In this document: piece after piece, positions 17,426 through 27,547 of the stretch
How positions within the stretch are numbered: position 1 is the first letter of the stretch
How the letters are laid out: each line of letters begins with the position of its first letter
From: Mucilaginibacter sp. KACC 22063
Lineage (GTDB): Bacteria; Bacteroidota; Bacteroidia; Sphingobacteriales; Sphingobacteriaceae
Direction of reading: 5' to 3'
Assembly (NCBI RefSeq): GCF_028736115.1
Contig: NZ_CP117877.1
Location: forward strand, 1,178,001 to 1,242,000
DNA: 64,000 nucleotides
Made by a program: the position numbers and the translations under genes
Notes under the pieces: model-generated
The model's input: the letters and a program-made list of their open reading frames with translations, nothing else
Told to the model about the DNA's origin: nothing
Database searches by the model: none

Positions 17426-18841
17426 ATGAAAACGAATATAAAAGGATACTTGCTGATTGCCGCACTTGGTATATTTAGTGCCTGCAAGGTATCTAAAGAT
17501 GTAAAGCTGCCCGACATGAATTTGCCGGGTAGCTATAGGTCGGCTGCCGCTACAACAGATACTGCTTCTGTAGGCCGCCTGCCATGGAAAAGCTTCTTTA
17601 CAGAAGCTACATTGCAAAACCTGATCGATAGTGCCATAACACGCAACAACGATCTGCAAATTGCTATTAAAAATATCGATGCGGCGCGTCAAACGCTTAA
17701 ACAAGCCAAATGGGGCAATGTGCCTACAGCATCATTAGGTGCAACGGCAAGTATTAACCGCCCGTCAGACAATAGCTTGAACGGTATCAGCCTAAGCCAG
17801 TTTTTAGGTAGCAAGCACATTGAAGATTATAACGCTTCGGTCACTATATCCTGGGAAGCCGATATCTGGGGCAAGATTAGCAGCCGTAAGGCAGCTGCTT
17901 TAGCTGCTTACCTGCAAACAGAAGAAGCACGCAAAGCCGTACAAACACAGCTGGTTGCCAATGTATCTGAAGGATATTTTAACCTGCTGATGCTGGATGA
18001 ACAACTGGAAATTGCTAAAAAGAATGTGTTGCTAAATGACAGTACCATTCGTATTATTAAGTTGCAATTCAATGCAGGCCAGGCTACATCACTGGCAGTG
18101 CAGCAGGCCGAAGCACAGCGATTAACCGCTGCGCAGTTGGTGCCGCAGTTTGAACAGCAGATCATCGCACAGGAAAATGCATTGAGCATTTTAGCCGGTA
18201 AACTGCCGGATAGCATTACCCGTACCGGCCGACTTGAAAATGTTGTGTTACCGCAGGCGATATCAGCCGGTGTGCCATCAACTTTACTAAGTTACCGTCC
18301 GGATGTACGCAGTTCTGAGCTTGATGTTGACCGCGCCAATGCACAGGTAGGTTATACTAAAGCCAGTATGTACCCAACTTTGGCTATTACAGCGCAAGGA
18401 GGTGTAAACGCATTTAAAGCAAGCAACTGGTTTAATATCCCGGCATCATTGTTTGGTATTGTAACAGGTGGTATAACCCAGCCATTACTGCAGCACCGTG
18501 AGTTGAAAACAAACTATGAGATTGCTAAGATCAACCGTGAAAAAAGCGTTATTCAATTCCGTCAGCAGGTGCTGGTTGCGGTAGGTGAGGTGTCTGATGC
18601 TTTGGTGGCTATAGATAAACTTAGCCAGCAACAAGTAATAGCAGCTAACCGCGCAAAAACATTACAACAGGCTACTGCCAATGCCAGCCAGCTATTTAAA
18701 AGCGGCATGGCTAATTACCTGGAAGTAATTACCGCGCAAAGCAATGTATTGCAAAGCGAACTGGAACTTGCTTCTATTAAAAAAGCACAGCTTGATGCAT
18801 CGGTAGATCTTTACCGTTCTTTAGGCGGCGGCTGGAATTAA
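17426..18841 (+). CDS. outer-membrane efflux channel (OprM/NodT type) lipoprotein
   Basis: 471 residues, starting 19 bases after the pump gene. The lipoprotein signal ends at IFSACKVSK. Two repeated outer-membrane-efflux domains follow, rich in long amphipathic helices (DAARQTLKQAKWG, EEARKAVQTQLVANVSEGYF, then the second copy with VDRANAQVGYTKASMYPTLAI and KSVIQFRQQVLVAVGEVSDAL). These form the trimeric TolC-like barrel and tunnel. The final gene of the TetR-controlled operon, followed by a strong terminator. Confidence 0.94.
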   Translation: MKTNIKGYLLIAALGIFSACKVSKDVKLPDMNLPGSYRSAAATTDTASVGRLPWKSFFTEATLQNLIDSAITRNNDLQIAIKNIDAARQTLKQAKWGNVPTASLGATASINRPSDNSLNGISLSQFLGSKHIEDYNASVTISWEADIWGKISSRKAAALAAYLQTEEARKAVQTQLVANVSEGYFNLLMLDEQLEIAKKNVLLNDSTIRIIKLQFNAGQATSLAVQQAEAQRLTAAQLVPQFEQQIIAQENALSILAGKLPDSITRTGRLENVVLPQAISAGVPSTLLSYRPDVRSSELDVDRANAQVGYTKASMYPTLAITAQGGVNAFKASNWFNIPASLFGIVTGGITQPLLQHRELKTNYEIAKINREKSVIQFRQQVLVAVGEVSDALVAIDKLSQQQVIAANRAKTLQQATANASQLFKSGMANYLEVITAQSNVLQSELELASIKKAQLDASVDLYRSLGGGWN

Positions 18842-18867
18842 TATTTAGAATAGTATCAAACGAAACA

Positions 18868-18897
18868 GCCCTTGCTCAATTAGCAAGGGCCGTTTTT
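18868..18897. terminator. terminator between efflux operon and GH16 gene
   Basis: Stem GCCCTTGCT/AGCAAGGGC (9 bp) with CAATT loop, then CGTTTTTATT. It terminates the rightward efflux operon and may also serve the leftward glucanase operon that ends at 18907. Confidence 0.85.
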
Positions 18898-18906
18898 ATT
18901 TAAAGA

Positions 18907-20139
18907 TTATTGGTTAACAGCAAAGGCTTCCCAGCCCGATACTGTAGTACGGTTACAGGTCATTGGTTGCGTGCCATTCTCACTGCTGATGTAAGCGCCG
19001 TTATTACCACGAAAAGTTACTTTTCCATCGGCAGTAGGCACCCAGTCAAATTTTTCCCAGTCGCTTATGGCAGTGCGGTTACAGGTAATAGCTTGTGTGC
19101 CATTTTCAGACGATACATATTTGCCCATGCTTTGTAGGGCAACTTTGCCACCTCCGGCATCAACTATGGTAAACTGTTCCCATGCCGATGCTGTAGGTCG
19201 GTTACAATTCATTGCTTGTGTGCCGTTTTCTCCGCTTACATATTGGTTGTTAAAACCTTTTAATGTAACGGTCTGGCCAATGGGAGCTGTGGATGAGCCG
19301 GAATTGCTGATGCTGTAAACACGTACATAATCCACAGACATGGTGGTTGGCAAGGCACTGTCATTAATGGTTTGCCCTGGTAAATCACCGCCTACAGCAA
19401 GGTTAAGGATGATGTAAAAAGGCAACTGAAATGCACCGGTATTATTAATGTTATTAGCGGTGTTGCCGGTAACATAAAGGGTATTGTCCACATACCACCT
19501 GATGCCATTTGCATCCCATTCAACGGCATAAACATGGTAGTCGCCCGGTGTAGTGTTGGTACTGCTGCCGTACTGCACATGCCCGTTGTTATTCCAGTGC
19601 ATGGTACCCAGAATAGTGTTACTGGTGTTCACATGCTCCATAATATCAATCTCGCCGCACTGTGGCCAGCCCACTGTGCCAATATTAGTGCCCAGCATCC
19701 AGAAAGCAGGCCAGGTGCCCTGCACCATAGGTAGTTTCATGCGGGCTTCTATACGACCGTATTTAACCGAAAATTTGCCTGAGGTGTTCAGCTTGGCTGA
19801 CGTATAAGGTTGCCCGCCCATGCTTTGTTTACGGGCAGTAATCACCAGATTGCCGTTTGAAATCGTTGCATTAGCGGCCTGGTAATATTCCTTTTCATTG
19901 TTTACGTTAGGGTTGCCATTGTCAATGTTCCATTTGCTGCCATCAATGTTTGGGCCATTAAATTCATCTTGCCATACAAGAGTGTAAGTTACCGCCCGCG
20001 GATTGGTAGTGGCATTGGCATTGCCGGTGGCTGCATTTGTAGTTACATTATTTGCATCTTTTTTGCATGATGCCACCAGCAGACCGAAGGCGGCAATAGC
20101 AGCGGCCTTCCCAATTGATTTGAGTGTAAGATTTCTCAT
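18907..20139 (-). CDS. GH16 endo-beta-glucanase lipoprotein with C-terminal beta-trefoil
   Basis: 410 residues. A lipoprotein signal ends at VASC25KKD. The GH16 domain spans about residues 52-275, with [23 protein letters not shown], and the catalytic GEIDIMEHV (E163 nucleophile, D165, E168 acid/base). This E-I-D-I-M-E form is typical of laminarinase-type (beta-1,3) enzymes. After a Ser-rich linker, residues about 285-410 hold three 40-residue repeats, each with an ENGTQ, a CNR and a W-E-x-F element, predicted as a beta-trefoil (fascin-like; CBM92 is a candidate family). It follows the GH30 gene by 30 bases, so probably the second gene of an operon. Confidence 0.9.
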   Translation of the reverse strand: MRNLTLKSIGKAAAIAAFGLLVASCKKDANNVTTNAATGNANATTNPRAVTYTLVWQDEFNGPNIDGSKWNIDNGNPNVNNEKEYYQAANATISNGNLVITARKQSMGGQPYTSAKLNTSGKFSVKYGRIEARMKLPMVQGTWPAFWMLGTNIGTVGWPQCGEIDIMEHVNTSNTILGTMHWNNNGHVQYGSSTNTTPGDYHVYAVEWDANGIRWYVDNTLYVTGNTANNINNTGAFQLPFYIILNLAVGGDLPGQTINDSALPTTMSVDYVRVYSISNSGSSTAPIGQTVTLKGFNNQYVSGENGTQAMNCNRPTASAWEQFTIVDAGGGKVALQSMGKYVSSENGTQAITCNRTAISDWEKFDWVPTADGKVTFRGNNGAYISSENGTQPMTCNRTTVSGWEAFAVNQ

Positions 20140-20169
20140 AAAAAAGTAGGTTAGTTAATTATTATTGGT

Positions 20170-22056
20170 TTATTGATTAATTGCGAAAGCTTCCCAGCCT
20201 GATGCACTGTCGCGTGTACAGGTCATGGGTTGTGTGCCATTTTCAGATGATATAAACTTGCCGGTACTGCTGCGGAAGGTAACCTTACCATCGGCAGTTG
20301 GCAGCCAGTCAAACTTTTCCCAATCGCCTATGGTCGTGCGGTTACAGGTAATGGCTTGCGTTCCATTTTCAGACGATACATATTTGCCCATACTTTGCAG
20401 GGCAACTTTACCACTTCCGGCATCAACTATGGTAAACTGCTCCCACGCAGATGCGCTGGTGCGGTTGCAGTTCATGGCTTGAGTGCCATTCTCGCCGCTC
20501 ACATATAAGTTGTTAAAACCTTTTAGGGTAACCGTTTGGCCTATTGGCGCAACACTGCCGCTGCCCGATGATTGTGTACCTGTCCATTTAAAAGTGGCCA
20601 CTGCGCCGGCAGGCAGGGTATAGGTAAATGATTCGGCTCCCCATTTAACCTTGAAGTTTTGGCTGCTGCTGCCGTTGTTTAATGCAATCAGCACTTTAGA
20701 ACCATCTGAATTTTTGAAGGCAACGTTTTGAATGCTTCCGGCGATGTTAGAGGATATACGAACCGCACCCGGACGAACAAATTTAGATGCATGGCCTACA
20801 ATATAGTAACCGCTGTTGCGCGTAAAGGAAGAGCCGCTGATGGTAATGCCTCCCTGGCAATTGCTGCAACCACCGGCTGTGTGAGGGTTGCTGTTTGGAT
20901 CTGCTGCCAGGTTCCACTCCAGTACATTTCGGCTCCAGTTACGTGTTGCCCCGATGATCAGGTTGTTGACATGCCATGACAGGTCGCCACCGAAATTACC
21001 CGGCGCACCAATATATTGCTCGGTGAAATAGATGTTTTTAGCAGGGTAAGCATTGTGTACAGTAGATAATGCGCTGATATCGCCTGCGTACAGGTGAAAT
21101 GCCGAGCCATCCACATAGCCGTTTGCAGTAGCATCGGCAAGTATTGCCTGCGGGTAGTTTGGATGGTCGCAGTTATGGTCAAACACAATGATCTTGGTAC
21201 CCAGCCCTGCCGACCTTAGTGCAGGCCCTAAGTTATTTTTAATGAAGTTGGTTTCTTCAGTAGCCGTCATGGTCATACTTGGGTTGTTGTATGGATTTTC
21301 CGGCTCGTTTTGAGGGGTAATGGCGTCGATGGTGATCCCCTGCGCCTTCATCGCCTGTATGTATTTTACAAAATAGTTGGCATAAGAGCCGTAGTATGCC
21401 GTGTTAAGGCTACCACCCGTGAAGCCATTATTGCCGGTTGTGTTCACCTTCATCCATACAGGGGCTGTCCAGGGTGTTGCCAGTATTTTTATATTTGGAT
21501 TAATAGACAGGATCTTTTTCAGGATCGGTATCAGATCAGTGTTTTCAGCAGCTATGCTGAAGTTGTTCAGGTTGACATCTGTTTGCCCGGCAGGGCGGTC
21601 ATCATAAGTAAAATCTGAAGAACTTAAATCAGATGCGCCGATACTTAAACGCAGGTAACTGATGCCGATCTGGTTGGTACCGGTGGCAAAAAGTTCGTTC
21701 AGTAATGCCGACTGCTGCGTGGCCCCCATGCCATTTAATAATTGGGCGCTGCCACCCGTAAGGCAAAATCCAAAGCCATCAATACCCTGATAGGTGGTGT
21801 TTTCGTCTACAGTAATGGTGTTGACATTTGTGCCTGCATCGGCAGCAAAATTAATGTTGTTTTGGGCGGTCAGTAATTTACTTTGGTCGCCGGTGGTAAG
21901 CCAGATGTTAACCGCTTCATTTGCAGCGCGGGCGGTTGTGTTGTGATCGGCCAGGTTGGGCGAGGCAGTTGAATTGATGTCCTTTTTACAGGAAAACGTG
22001 AGAATTGCAGGCAGCAAAAATGCAGCCAGTACTTTAAGCTTGTACATGCTTTTCAT
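20170..22056 (-). CDS. GH30 glucanase lipoprotein with C-terminal beta-trefoil
   Basis: 628 residues. The lipoprotein signal ends at FSC23KKD. The GH30 catalytic region (about 75-490) shows [39 protein letters not shown], the acid/base ITPQNEPEN (E251) and the nucleophile IYFTEQYIG (E346). The overall pattern resembles the GH30 subfamily of beta-1,6-glucanases and glucosylceramidases. The C-terminal residues about 500-628 carry the same three-repeat trefoil module as the neighbouring GH16 enzyme, almost identical in sequence, showing recent duplication. A beta-1,6-glucanase plus a laminarinase-type GH16 suggests cooperative attack on branched beta-1,3/1,6-glucan of fungal walls or algal laminarin. 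Confidence 0.9.
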   Translation of the reverse strand: MKSMYKLKVLAAFLLPAILTFSCKKDINSTASPNLADHNTTARAANEAVNIWLTTGDQSKLLTAQNNINFAADAGTNVNTITVDENTTYQGIDGFGFCLTGGSAQLLNGMGATQQSALLNELFATGTNQIGISYLRLSIGASDLSSSDFTYDDRPAGQTDVNLNNFSIAAENTDLIPILKKILSINPNIKILATPWTAPVWMKVNTTGNNGFTGGSLNTAYYGSYANYFVKYIQAMKAQGITIDAITPQNEPENPYNNPSMTMTATEETNFIKNNLGPALRSAGLGTKIIVFDHNCDHPNYPQAILADATANGYVDGSAFHLYAGDISALSTVHNAYPAKNIYFTEQYIGAPGNFGGDLSWHVNNLIIGATRNWSRNVLEWNLAADPNSNPHTAGGCSNCQGGITISGSSFTRNSGYYIVGHASKFVRPGAVRISSNIAGSIQNVAFKNSDGSKVLIALNNGSSSQNFKVKWGAESFTYTLPAGAVATFKWTGTQSSGSGSVAPIGQTVTLKGFNNLYVSGENGTQAMNCNRTSASAWEQFTIVDAGSGKVALQSMGKYVSSENGTQAITCNRTTIGDWEKFDWLPTADGKVTFRSSTGKFISSENGTQPMTCTRDSASGWEAFAINQ

Positions 22057-22166
22057 AACTATTGTTTATTAATTGGTTTATTAAGCAATGCGTAAAGCCA
22101 TTAATACTGGTTAGGTATTAAGGAGAGAGCAATACGGCATTTTTGGAGAGTTATAGATGTATAAAA

Positions 22167-22197
22167 CAAACGTAAATCGTTTTAATAGCAAAAGCAA
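22167..22197 (-). promoter_or_regulatory. promoter of the GH30-GH16 operon
   Basis: On the minus strand TTG (22195-22197), a 20-base gap and TACGTTTG (22167-22174) match the Bacteroidota TTG-N~20-TAnnTTTG consensus. It predicts a leader of about 100 bases. The rest of the 22057-22379 gap shows only AT-rich DNA. Confidence 0.55.
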
Positions 22198-22379
22198 GAA
22201 AGTGTATTTAAGACACTTATTAAAAATTATTGAAAACCTGCTTTTCTTTAATGTTAAGTCACATTTTGTTAGAATAAATCTGGATTGCGGTCGTAATTGT
22301 TATCTTTTTTCAGGCAGTTGATATAAAAAAATATAAACACATTACGTTTATATCGTGTTGATTATAAGAAATAACCGTT

Positions 22380-22931
22380 ATGGAGGATACTAAAATAATA
22401 ACAGGCAATACAGAAGAAGATGTATGGTCTGTGATTGCGGAAGACTTAAGTAGCGAAGAAGATCTGCTGACCTATGATGCCGAAATACATCAGGGAAATA
22501 AAATAATCCAGCTATTTATTGATATTGACCTTGGCGGCGGTTTCGAAGGAGGCTCAGAATTTACGCAACTGGTTGCCCCCGTATCCGGAGCTGCCGATTT
22601 TAGATTTGCCATACACGAAGAACATTTTGTAGATGAGATTGGCAAGTTTTTGGGTATGCAGGATGTTACTGTAGGTTATCCGGAACTTGATAATCATATT
22701 ATCATCAAAACAAACAATCAGGAAAAGATAAAAAAGATTTTTGAGGATACCTATGTACGGGAGTTATTCACCGATTTAAGCGAATTTGATTTCGGTATAC
22801 ATGAGCATTGCCTTAACGGAAACGGAGAAAAGGTGCCATGCCTGGAATTAAATATTGACGAAGCTATAACCGATCCGGACGAATTACGAAAGATCTATCA
22901 TTGTTTTTACAGGGTACTAAACAAAATATAA
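22380..22931 (+). CDS. acidic cytoplasmic protein of unknown function
   Basis: 183 residues, no signal peptide and no membrane segment, strikingly acidic (many E and D, for example SSEEDLLTYDAE and DIDLGGGFEGGSE). It is flanked by its own terminator, so it is monocistronic. I do not recognise a family or any catalytic motif. Confidence 0.7.
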   Translation: MEDTKIITGNTEEDVWSVIAEDLSSEEDLLTYDAEIHQGNKIIQLFIDIDLGGGFEGGSEFTQLVAPVSGAADFRFAIHEEHFVDEIGKFLGMQDVTVGYPELDNHIIIKTNNQEKIKKIFEDTYVRELFTDLSEFDFGIHEHCLNGNGEKVPCLELNIDEAITDPDELRKIYHCFYRVLNKI

Positions 22932-22952
22932 TCAATATAGAGAACCAATCAC

Positions 22953-22983
22953 AAGCCCTTGCATAATGCAGGGGCTTATTTGT
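22953..22983 (+). terminator. Rho-independent terminator
   Basis: An 11-bp stem AAGCCCTTGCA/TGCAGGGGCTT (one G-T pair) with a TAA loop, then ATTTGTTT. It ends the transcript of the acidic protein gene. Confidence 0.8.
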
Positions 22984-23082
22984 TTAATTCATTACGTATT
23001 AAATGATGGCGCGTTTAGCTTAAAACTGTTTAATTTTTATATTTACTGCCACCGTTAAACCTAAGCTGACGGAGCCATTGAT

Positions 23083-24483
23083 ATGAAAAACTTTTTGGAC
23101 GAGAATTTCCTGTTGCAAAACAAATCTGCAGAGCGGCTTTATCATGAGTATGCGAAGCAGATGCCTATTATAGATTACCATTGTCACTTGCCGCCAGATC
23201 AGATTGCGCAAGATCACCAGTTTGAAAACCTTACCCAGATATGGCTTTACGGCGACCATTATAAATGGCGGGCAATGCGTGCCAATGGTGTTAATGAGGC
23301 TTTTATAACAGGCAATAAAAGTGATTACGAAAAGTTTGAGCAATGGGCAGCAACGGTACCTTATACCATGCGTAACCCGCTATATCATTGGACACACCTC
23401 GAGCTTCAACGATATTTTGATGTGCACGATCTGTTAAGCCCTCAAACGGCAAAACAGGTATATGATAATTGTACTGCCAAGCTGCAAACAGGGGCATATT
23501 CTGTAAAAAGCCTTATCAAAAAAATGAATGTGGAAGTGGTTTGCACCACGGATGACCCGCTGGATAATCTCGAATACCACCAACAGATTAAATCAAGCGG
23601 TTATGATGTTAAAGTGCTGCCTTCTTACCGTCCTGATAAAGCGATGAACGCAGATGATGTAGCCGCTTTAAATGCCTACATTGATAAACTGGAAAAGGTT
23701 ATTGATGCCGAGATAGGCGATTACGATACCTACATTGCAGCTTTAAAGCAAAGGCATGATTACTTTGCTGATAATGGCTGTAAAGTGGCAGATCATGGGC
23801 TTGAGCAGATCTACGCGGAAGATTACACCGAGGACGAGATCAGGACAATATTTACCAAGATCAAAAGTAATGGTGCCTTGTTGCCTTTAGAGATATTGAA
23901 ATTTAAATCGGCTATGCTGACACAGTTTGCGCTGTGGCATCATGAAAAAGGTTGGGTACAGCAATATCATTTGGGTGCATTGCGCAATAATAACAGCAGG
24001 GCGTTAACAAATCTTGGTCCCGATACCGGTTGGGATTCTATCGGTGATTTTAGCCAGGGGCGTGCCTTGTCGCGATTCCTTGATAAACTGGATACCGAAA
24101 ATAAATTAGCAAAAACTATTATCTATAATCTTAACCCGGCTGATAACGAAATGATGGCCGCCATGATTGGCAACTTTAATGATGGATCGGTAGCAGGCAA
24201 AGTACAATATGGTTCGGCCTGGTGGTTTTTGGATCAAAAAGACGGCATGACCAAACAGATCAATGCGTTGTCGAACATGGGTTTACTTAGCCGTATGGTA
24301 GGTATGCTTACCGATTCGCGCAGTTTCCTTTCATTCCCACGCCATGAATATTTCCGCCGTTTGCTGTGCAATTTATTTGGTAATGATATTGAAAATGGTG
24401 AGCTGCCCGCTGACTTTGAATGGATAGGTAAAATTGTACAGGATATCTGCTACAATAATGCGAAGGCGTATTTTGGGTTTTAG
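23083..24483 (+). CDS. uxaC: uronate isomerase (glucuronate isomerase)
   Basis: 466 residues, the usual UxaC length. The enzyme belongs to the amidohydrolase superfamily and interconverts D-glucuronate with D-fructuronate and D-galacturonate with D-tagaturonate. The metal-binding motif is visible as IIDYHCHLPPDQIA near residue 30. Other family blocks are VVCTTDDPLDNLEYH, FALWHHEKGWVQQYHLGALRNNN and GLLSRMVGMLTDSRSFLSF, with the C-terminal FRRLLCNLFGND. It stands alone here, with no uxuA/uxuB or kdgK alongside, so the rest of the pathway must be elsewhere. Confidence 0.95.
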   Translation: MKNFLDENFLLQNKSAERLYHEYAKQMPIIDYHCHLPPDQIAQDHQFENLTQIWLYGDHYKWRAMRANGVNEAFITGNKSDYEKFEQWAATVPYTMRNPLYHWTHLELQRYFDVHDLLSPQTAKQVYDNCTAKLQTGAYSVKSLIKKMNVEVVCTTDDPLDNLEYHQQIKSSGYDVKVLPSYRPDKAMNADDVAALNAYIDKLEKVIDAEIGDYDTYIAALKQRHDYFADNGCKVADHGLEQIYAEDYTEDEIRTIFTKIKSNGALLPLEILKFKSAMLTQFALWHHEKGWVQQYHLGALRNNNSRALTNLGPDTGWDSIGDFSQGRALSRFLDKLDTENKLAKTIIYNLNPADNEMMAAMIGNFNDGSVAGKVQYGSAWWFLDQKDGMTKQINALSNMGLLSRMVGMLTDSRSFLSFPRHEYFRRLLCNLFGNDIENGELPADFEWIGKIVQDICYNNAKAYFGF

Positions 24484-24527
24484 TGCTGTTTTTATTTAAA
24501 CTCTTGTATGAGTAAATAGATCGCGGA

Positions 24528-24929
24528 TTAAACTAATATTGATTTAAGGGTTTCATACCATTGCTTATTATGGGTGAACAAGCCATTATGGTCAATAATA
24601 AGGTATATCTTTTCCATATTTCTTCGTTCATAAAACCTGATGCGTAACGGCTGCCATAATGCACCAAAATTTTTTACCGAAGTATTTGTGAAGATATCAT
24701 CAAGGTATACTTCGTCTATAGTGTTCAATGCTATAGTTAGATCATACTCATTTTCATGTCCCTTAATTAGCAGCTCTTCTGCTGTTAATCCGATATTTCC
24801 CTTATGGTGATGTAGTGGCCCAATACCTGATAGTAAAGAGGCAGCCACACGCGTTTGATTATTTATTTCAGCATACTCAAAATCATAACTCCATAATACC
24901 CGTCCTTGTAAAATTAATTCTTGTGCCAT
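24528..24929 (-). CDS. small beta-rich cytoplasmic protein, unknown function
   Basis: 133 residues without signal or membrane segments. Alternating strands (ELILQGRVLWSYDFEYAEI, IALNTIDEVYLDD, IRFYERRNMEKIYLIID) end in a helix, a pattern reminiscent of a PH/GRAM-like barrel, but I cannot assign a family. It sits divergently next to dnaX and convergent with uxaC. Confidence 0.55.
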   Translation of the reverse strand: MAQELILQGRVLWSYDFEYAEINNQTRVAASLLSGIGPLHHHKGNIGLTAEELLIKGHENEYDLTIALNTIDEVYLDDIFTNTSVKNFGALWQPLRIRFYERRNMEKIYLIIDHNGLFTHNKQWYETLKSILV

Positions 24930-25006
24930 ATCACTAAGATAAGTTTACATTTATAATCATCAAAGTAGCCTTTCAGCTTTACAGGCAATTAGCTATCTTA
25001 GTAGCT

Positions 25007-26821
25007 GTGGATAATTTTATAGTTTCGGCTCGTAAATACCGTCCGGCTACTTTTGAAACCGTTGTAGGTCAGCAACATGTGACCAACACTTTAAAAAACG
25101 CAATCAAAAGTAATCAGCTGGCACAGGCATTTTTATTCTGCGGGCCGCGTGGAGTAGGGAAAACAACATGTGCGCGTATCCTGGCAAAAACCATTAATTG
25201 CACCAACCTGCAGCCAAATGGCGAAGCCTGCGGCGAATGCGATTCGTGCCGCGCATTTCAAAATGGCAATTCTTTTAACGTTCATGAGTTAGATGCGGCA
25301 TCAAATAACTCGGTTGATGATATCCGTAACCTGATTGACCAGGTGCGTATACCACCTCAGGCAGGCAGGTATAAGGTATATATCATCGATGAGGTGCACA
25401 TGCTATCTCAGGCAGCTTTCAATGCTTTTTTGAAAACTTTGGAAGAACCGCCAAACTATGCCATTTTCATCCTGGCTACTACAGAGAAGCATAAAATTCT
25501 TCCTACTATACTTTCGCGATGCCAGATCTTTGATTTCAACCGTATCCGTGTTGAGGATATGTCGGCTCACCTAGCATCTATCGCTGTAAAAGAAAATATT
25601 AAATACGAGGACGACGGCCTGCATATCATTGCTCAGAAAGCAGATGGCGGTTTGCGCGATGCCTTGTCTATGTTTGATCAGATTGTAAGTTTTTCTGGGG
25701 CTAATGTTACCTATAAAACGGTAATAGATAACCTGAACATTCTTGATTACGACTATTATTTCAGCCTGACCGACAGCCTGATGAAAGAGGAAACGTCAAA
25801 AACCCTGTTGATTTTTGATGAAATACTTTCAAAGGGATTTGATGGCAGCCATTTTATATCAGGCCTTGCATCGCACCTGCGAAATCTTTTGGTAGGTAAA
25901 GATGCTGCTACGCTAAAACTGCTGGAGGTAAGCGAGGGCGTACGCCAGCGTTACCTTCAACAATCGCAAACAGCCAGCGGATCGTTTTTGCTTTCGGCAT
26001 TAAATATTGCCAATCAATGCGAGGTGAATTACCGCATGAGTAAAAATCAGCGTTTGCAGGTTGAATTAGCTTTGCTCAAGATGTGCCACCTCACCTCTGC
26101 ACTCAGCATGGCATCGGTTACGCAAAGCACATCAGTAAATGGTGAGCAAAAAAAAAAACCTGATACCCCAGCAGTAGCAGAGGCAGCAAAGCCTTATGAA
26201 GCGCCCGCAGCAAAAGCAGCTCCTGTAGTAAATGATACGCAGGCGCAATATCAGCAGAAGCCTGAAGCCGCAACACCGCCGCCTGTACATGCAACTCCGC
26301 CAGTTACGGCACCTGTTGCAGAAAAGCCAAAAGTTTTTATCCCTAACCTGCAATCAACCATGAAGTCGGTGACTATACCGTCTTTAAATGATTTGGGCAA
26401 TACAGCTACCGTTGAGGCAGATGAGGATGATCCTTATTTAAAAGGGTCGGACAAAGAGCCCTTTACAATGGATACTTTCCTGAAAAAATGGAATGAATAC
26501 GCTGCCAAACTAAAGGCTGAAAGTAAGATGGGATTATTTACCATTTTTACTGCTGAAGCGCCAAGGCAATTGTCTCCGCTTCATTTTGAAGTTTTGCTAA
26601 CCACTAAAGCTCAGGAAAATAGTTTCAGGGACGAAAAGCCCTCATTGATGAACTTTTTACGCTCTGAACTAAGGAACTTTAGCTTAGAAGTAACTACCCG
26701 TATGGTAGAGGCTACTGCAACTAAAAGGCCTTATACCGATTTGGAAAAGTTTCAGCACATGGCAGCTAAAAACCCGCATTTGAGAGAGTTGCACAAACGC
26801 TTTAACCTCGATTTTAATTAA
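25007..26821 (+). CDS. dnaX: DNA polymerase III subunit gamma/tau
   Basis: 604 residues from a GTG start. The clamp-loader ATPase has SARKYRPATFETVVGQ, Walker A GPRGVGKTT (near residue 45), the zinc-binding cysteines CTNLQPNGEACGECDSC, Walker B IIDEVHML, and the SRC arginine-finger motif. DnaX oligomers load the sliding clamp and, in the long tau form, tether polymerase and helicase. After domain III (to about residue 375) the sequence has an Ala/Pro/Gln-rich linker and a C-terminal tau region. A run of 11 A at the start of the linker can shift into frames that stop within a few codons, giving a gamma-like product (see separate entry). Confidence 0.96.
   Translation: MDNFIVSARKYRPATFETVVGQQHVTNTLKNAIKSNQLAQAFLFCGPRGVGKTTCARILAKTINCTNLQPNGEACGECDSCRAFQNGNSFNVHELDAASNNSVDDIRNLIDQVRIPPQAGRYKVYIIDEVHMLSQAAFNAFLKTLEEPPNYAIFILATTEKHKILPTILSRCQIFDFNRIRVEDMSAHLASIAVKENIKYEDDGLHIIAQKADGGLRDALSMFDQIVSFSGANVTYKTVIDNLNILDYDYYFSLTDSLMKEETSKTLLIFDEILSKGFDGSHFISGLASHLRNLLVGKDAATLKLLEVSEGVRQRYLQQSQTASGSFLLSALNIANQCEVNYRMSKNQRLQVELALLKMCHLTSALSMASVTQSTSVNGEQKKKPDTPAVAEAAKPYEAPAAKAAPVVNDTQAQYQQKPEAATPPPVHATPPVTAPVAEKPKVFIPNLQSTMKSVTIPSLNDLGNTATVEADEDDPYLKGSDKEPFTMDTFLKKWNEYAAKLKAESKMGLFTIFTAEAPRQLSPLHFEVLLTTKAQENSFRDEKPSLMNFLRSELRNFSLEVTTRMVEATATKRPYTDLEKFQHMAAKNPHLRELHKRFNLDFN
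26148..26163 (+). promoter_or_regulatory. A11 slippery run in dnaX for a short gamma-like product
   Basis: Eleven consecutive A (26148-26158) encode Q-K-K-K at about codons 381-384. One base back (ribosomal -1, or one extra A in the transcript) the frame meets TGA at 26161-26163. One base forward meets TAG at 26175-26177. Either slip ends translation just after the clamp-loader core, as in the gamma subunits of E. coli (frameshift) and Thermus (transcript slippage). Confidence 0.65.
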
Positions 26822-27522
26822 GGAGTTGTTACAGCAACAGGCAGTATTTTTCCGTTGAAGAACTTGTGACCGGTAAGCGAAAAATCAGCAATGTACTTAC
26901 CCATTTCAAATGCCATCACAGGCGACTCGTAGCCTGGGAAAGCCTGCTCTAACATTTCTGTTTGTGCCGATCCAAGGGCAAGGCAATTAACGCTGATCTT
27001 ACGGTCGGTGAGTTCGTTAGCCAGCGTTTCCGTAAAGTTATGTAATGCTGCTTTGCTTGCCGAATAAGCAGATAAACCTGCAAACTTAGCGCTTCCCTGT
27101 ACGCCGCCCATGCTACCGATGTTAACAATGTGGCCGCCAGCTTTAATGTAAGGCAGCATCGCCTGCGTCATGCGTATATGCGCCAGGAAATTACTTTGCA
27201 ACATCTCCACAAAGTCGCCTTCATCGGTTTGTTCAAAAGGCTTGTTGATCAGTGCGCCCGCATTATTGATCAATATATCCACATGCCCGCCAAATTTCTG
27301 TTCAATAAATTGTTTTAAGCCATCATAATCATCATTCACCAGGTCAAACACAACAGGGTAAATAGTACAGCCAGGGTTTAAGCTGGTCGCAATTTCCTGA
27401 AGGCGGCTCAATTTGTTTTGCTGGCGCGCCAAAGCAATTACATGGTTTTCGTCTTTATTGATAAGCTCTAACGCTGCCTCGAAGCCTACGCCACTGCTGG
27501 CACCGGTGATAATGATATTCAT
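26818..27522 (-). CDS. short-chain dehydrogenase/reductase
   Basis: 234 residues with the SDR Rossmann motif TGASSGVGFEAA (TGxxxGxG), the NAG structural motif NNAGALINKPF, and the active-site S and YxxxK (IGSMGG, then AYSASKAAL). It uses NAD(P)H for a carbonyl substrate that cannot be inferred. Its 3' end overlaps the dnaX stop by four bases in convergent orientation. Confidence 0.88.
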   Translation of the reverse strand: MNIIITGASSGVGFEAALELINKDENHVIALARQQNKLSRLQEIATSLNPGCTIYPVVFDLVNDDYDGLKQFIEQKFGGHVDILINNAGALINKPFEQTDEGDFVEMLQSNFLAHIRMTQAMLPYIKAGGHIVNIGSMGGVQGSAKFAGLSAYSASKAALHNFTETLANELTDRKISVNCLALGSAQTEMLEQAFPGYESPVMAFEMGKYIADFSLTGHKFFNGKILPVAVTTP

Positions 27523-27547
27523 GTTATTAGATATAATTTATCAGTTA

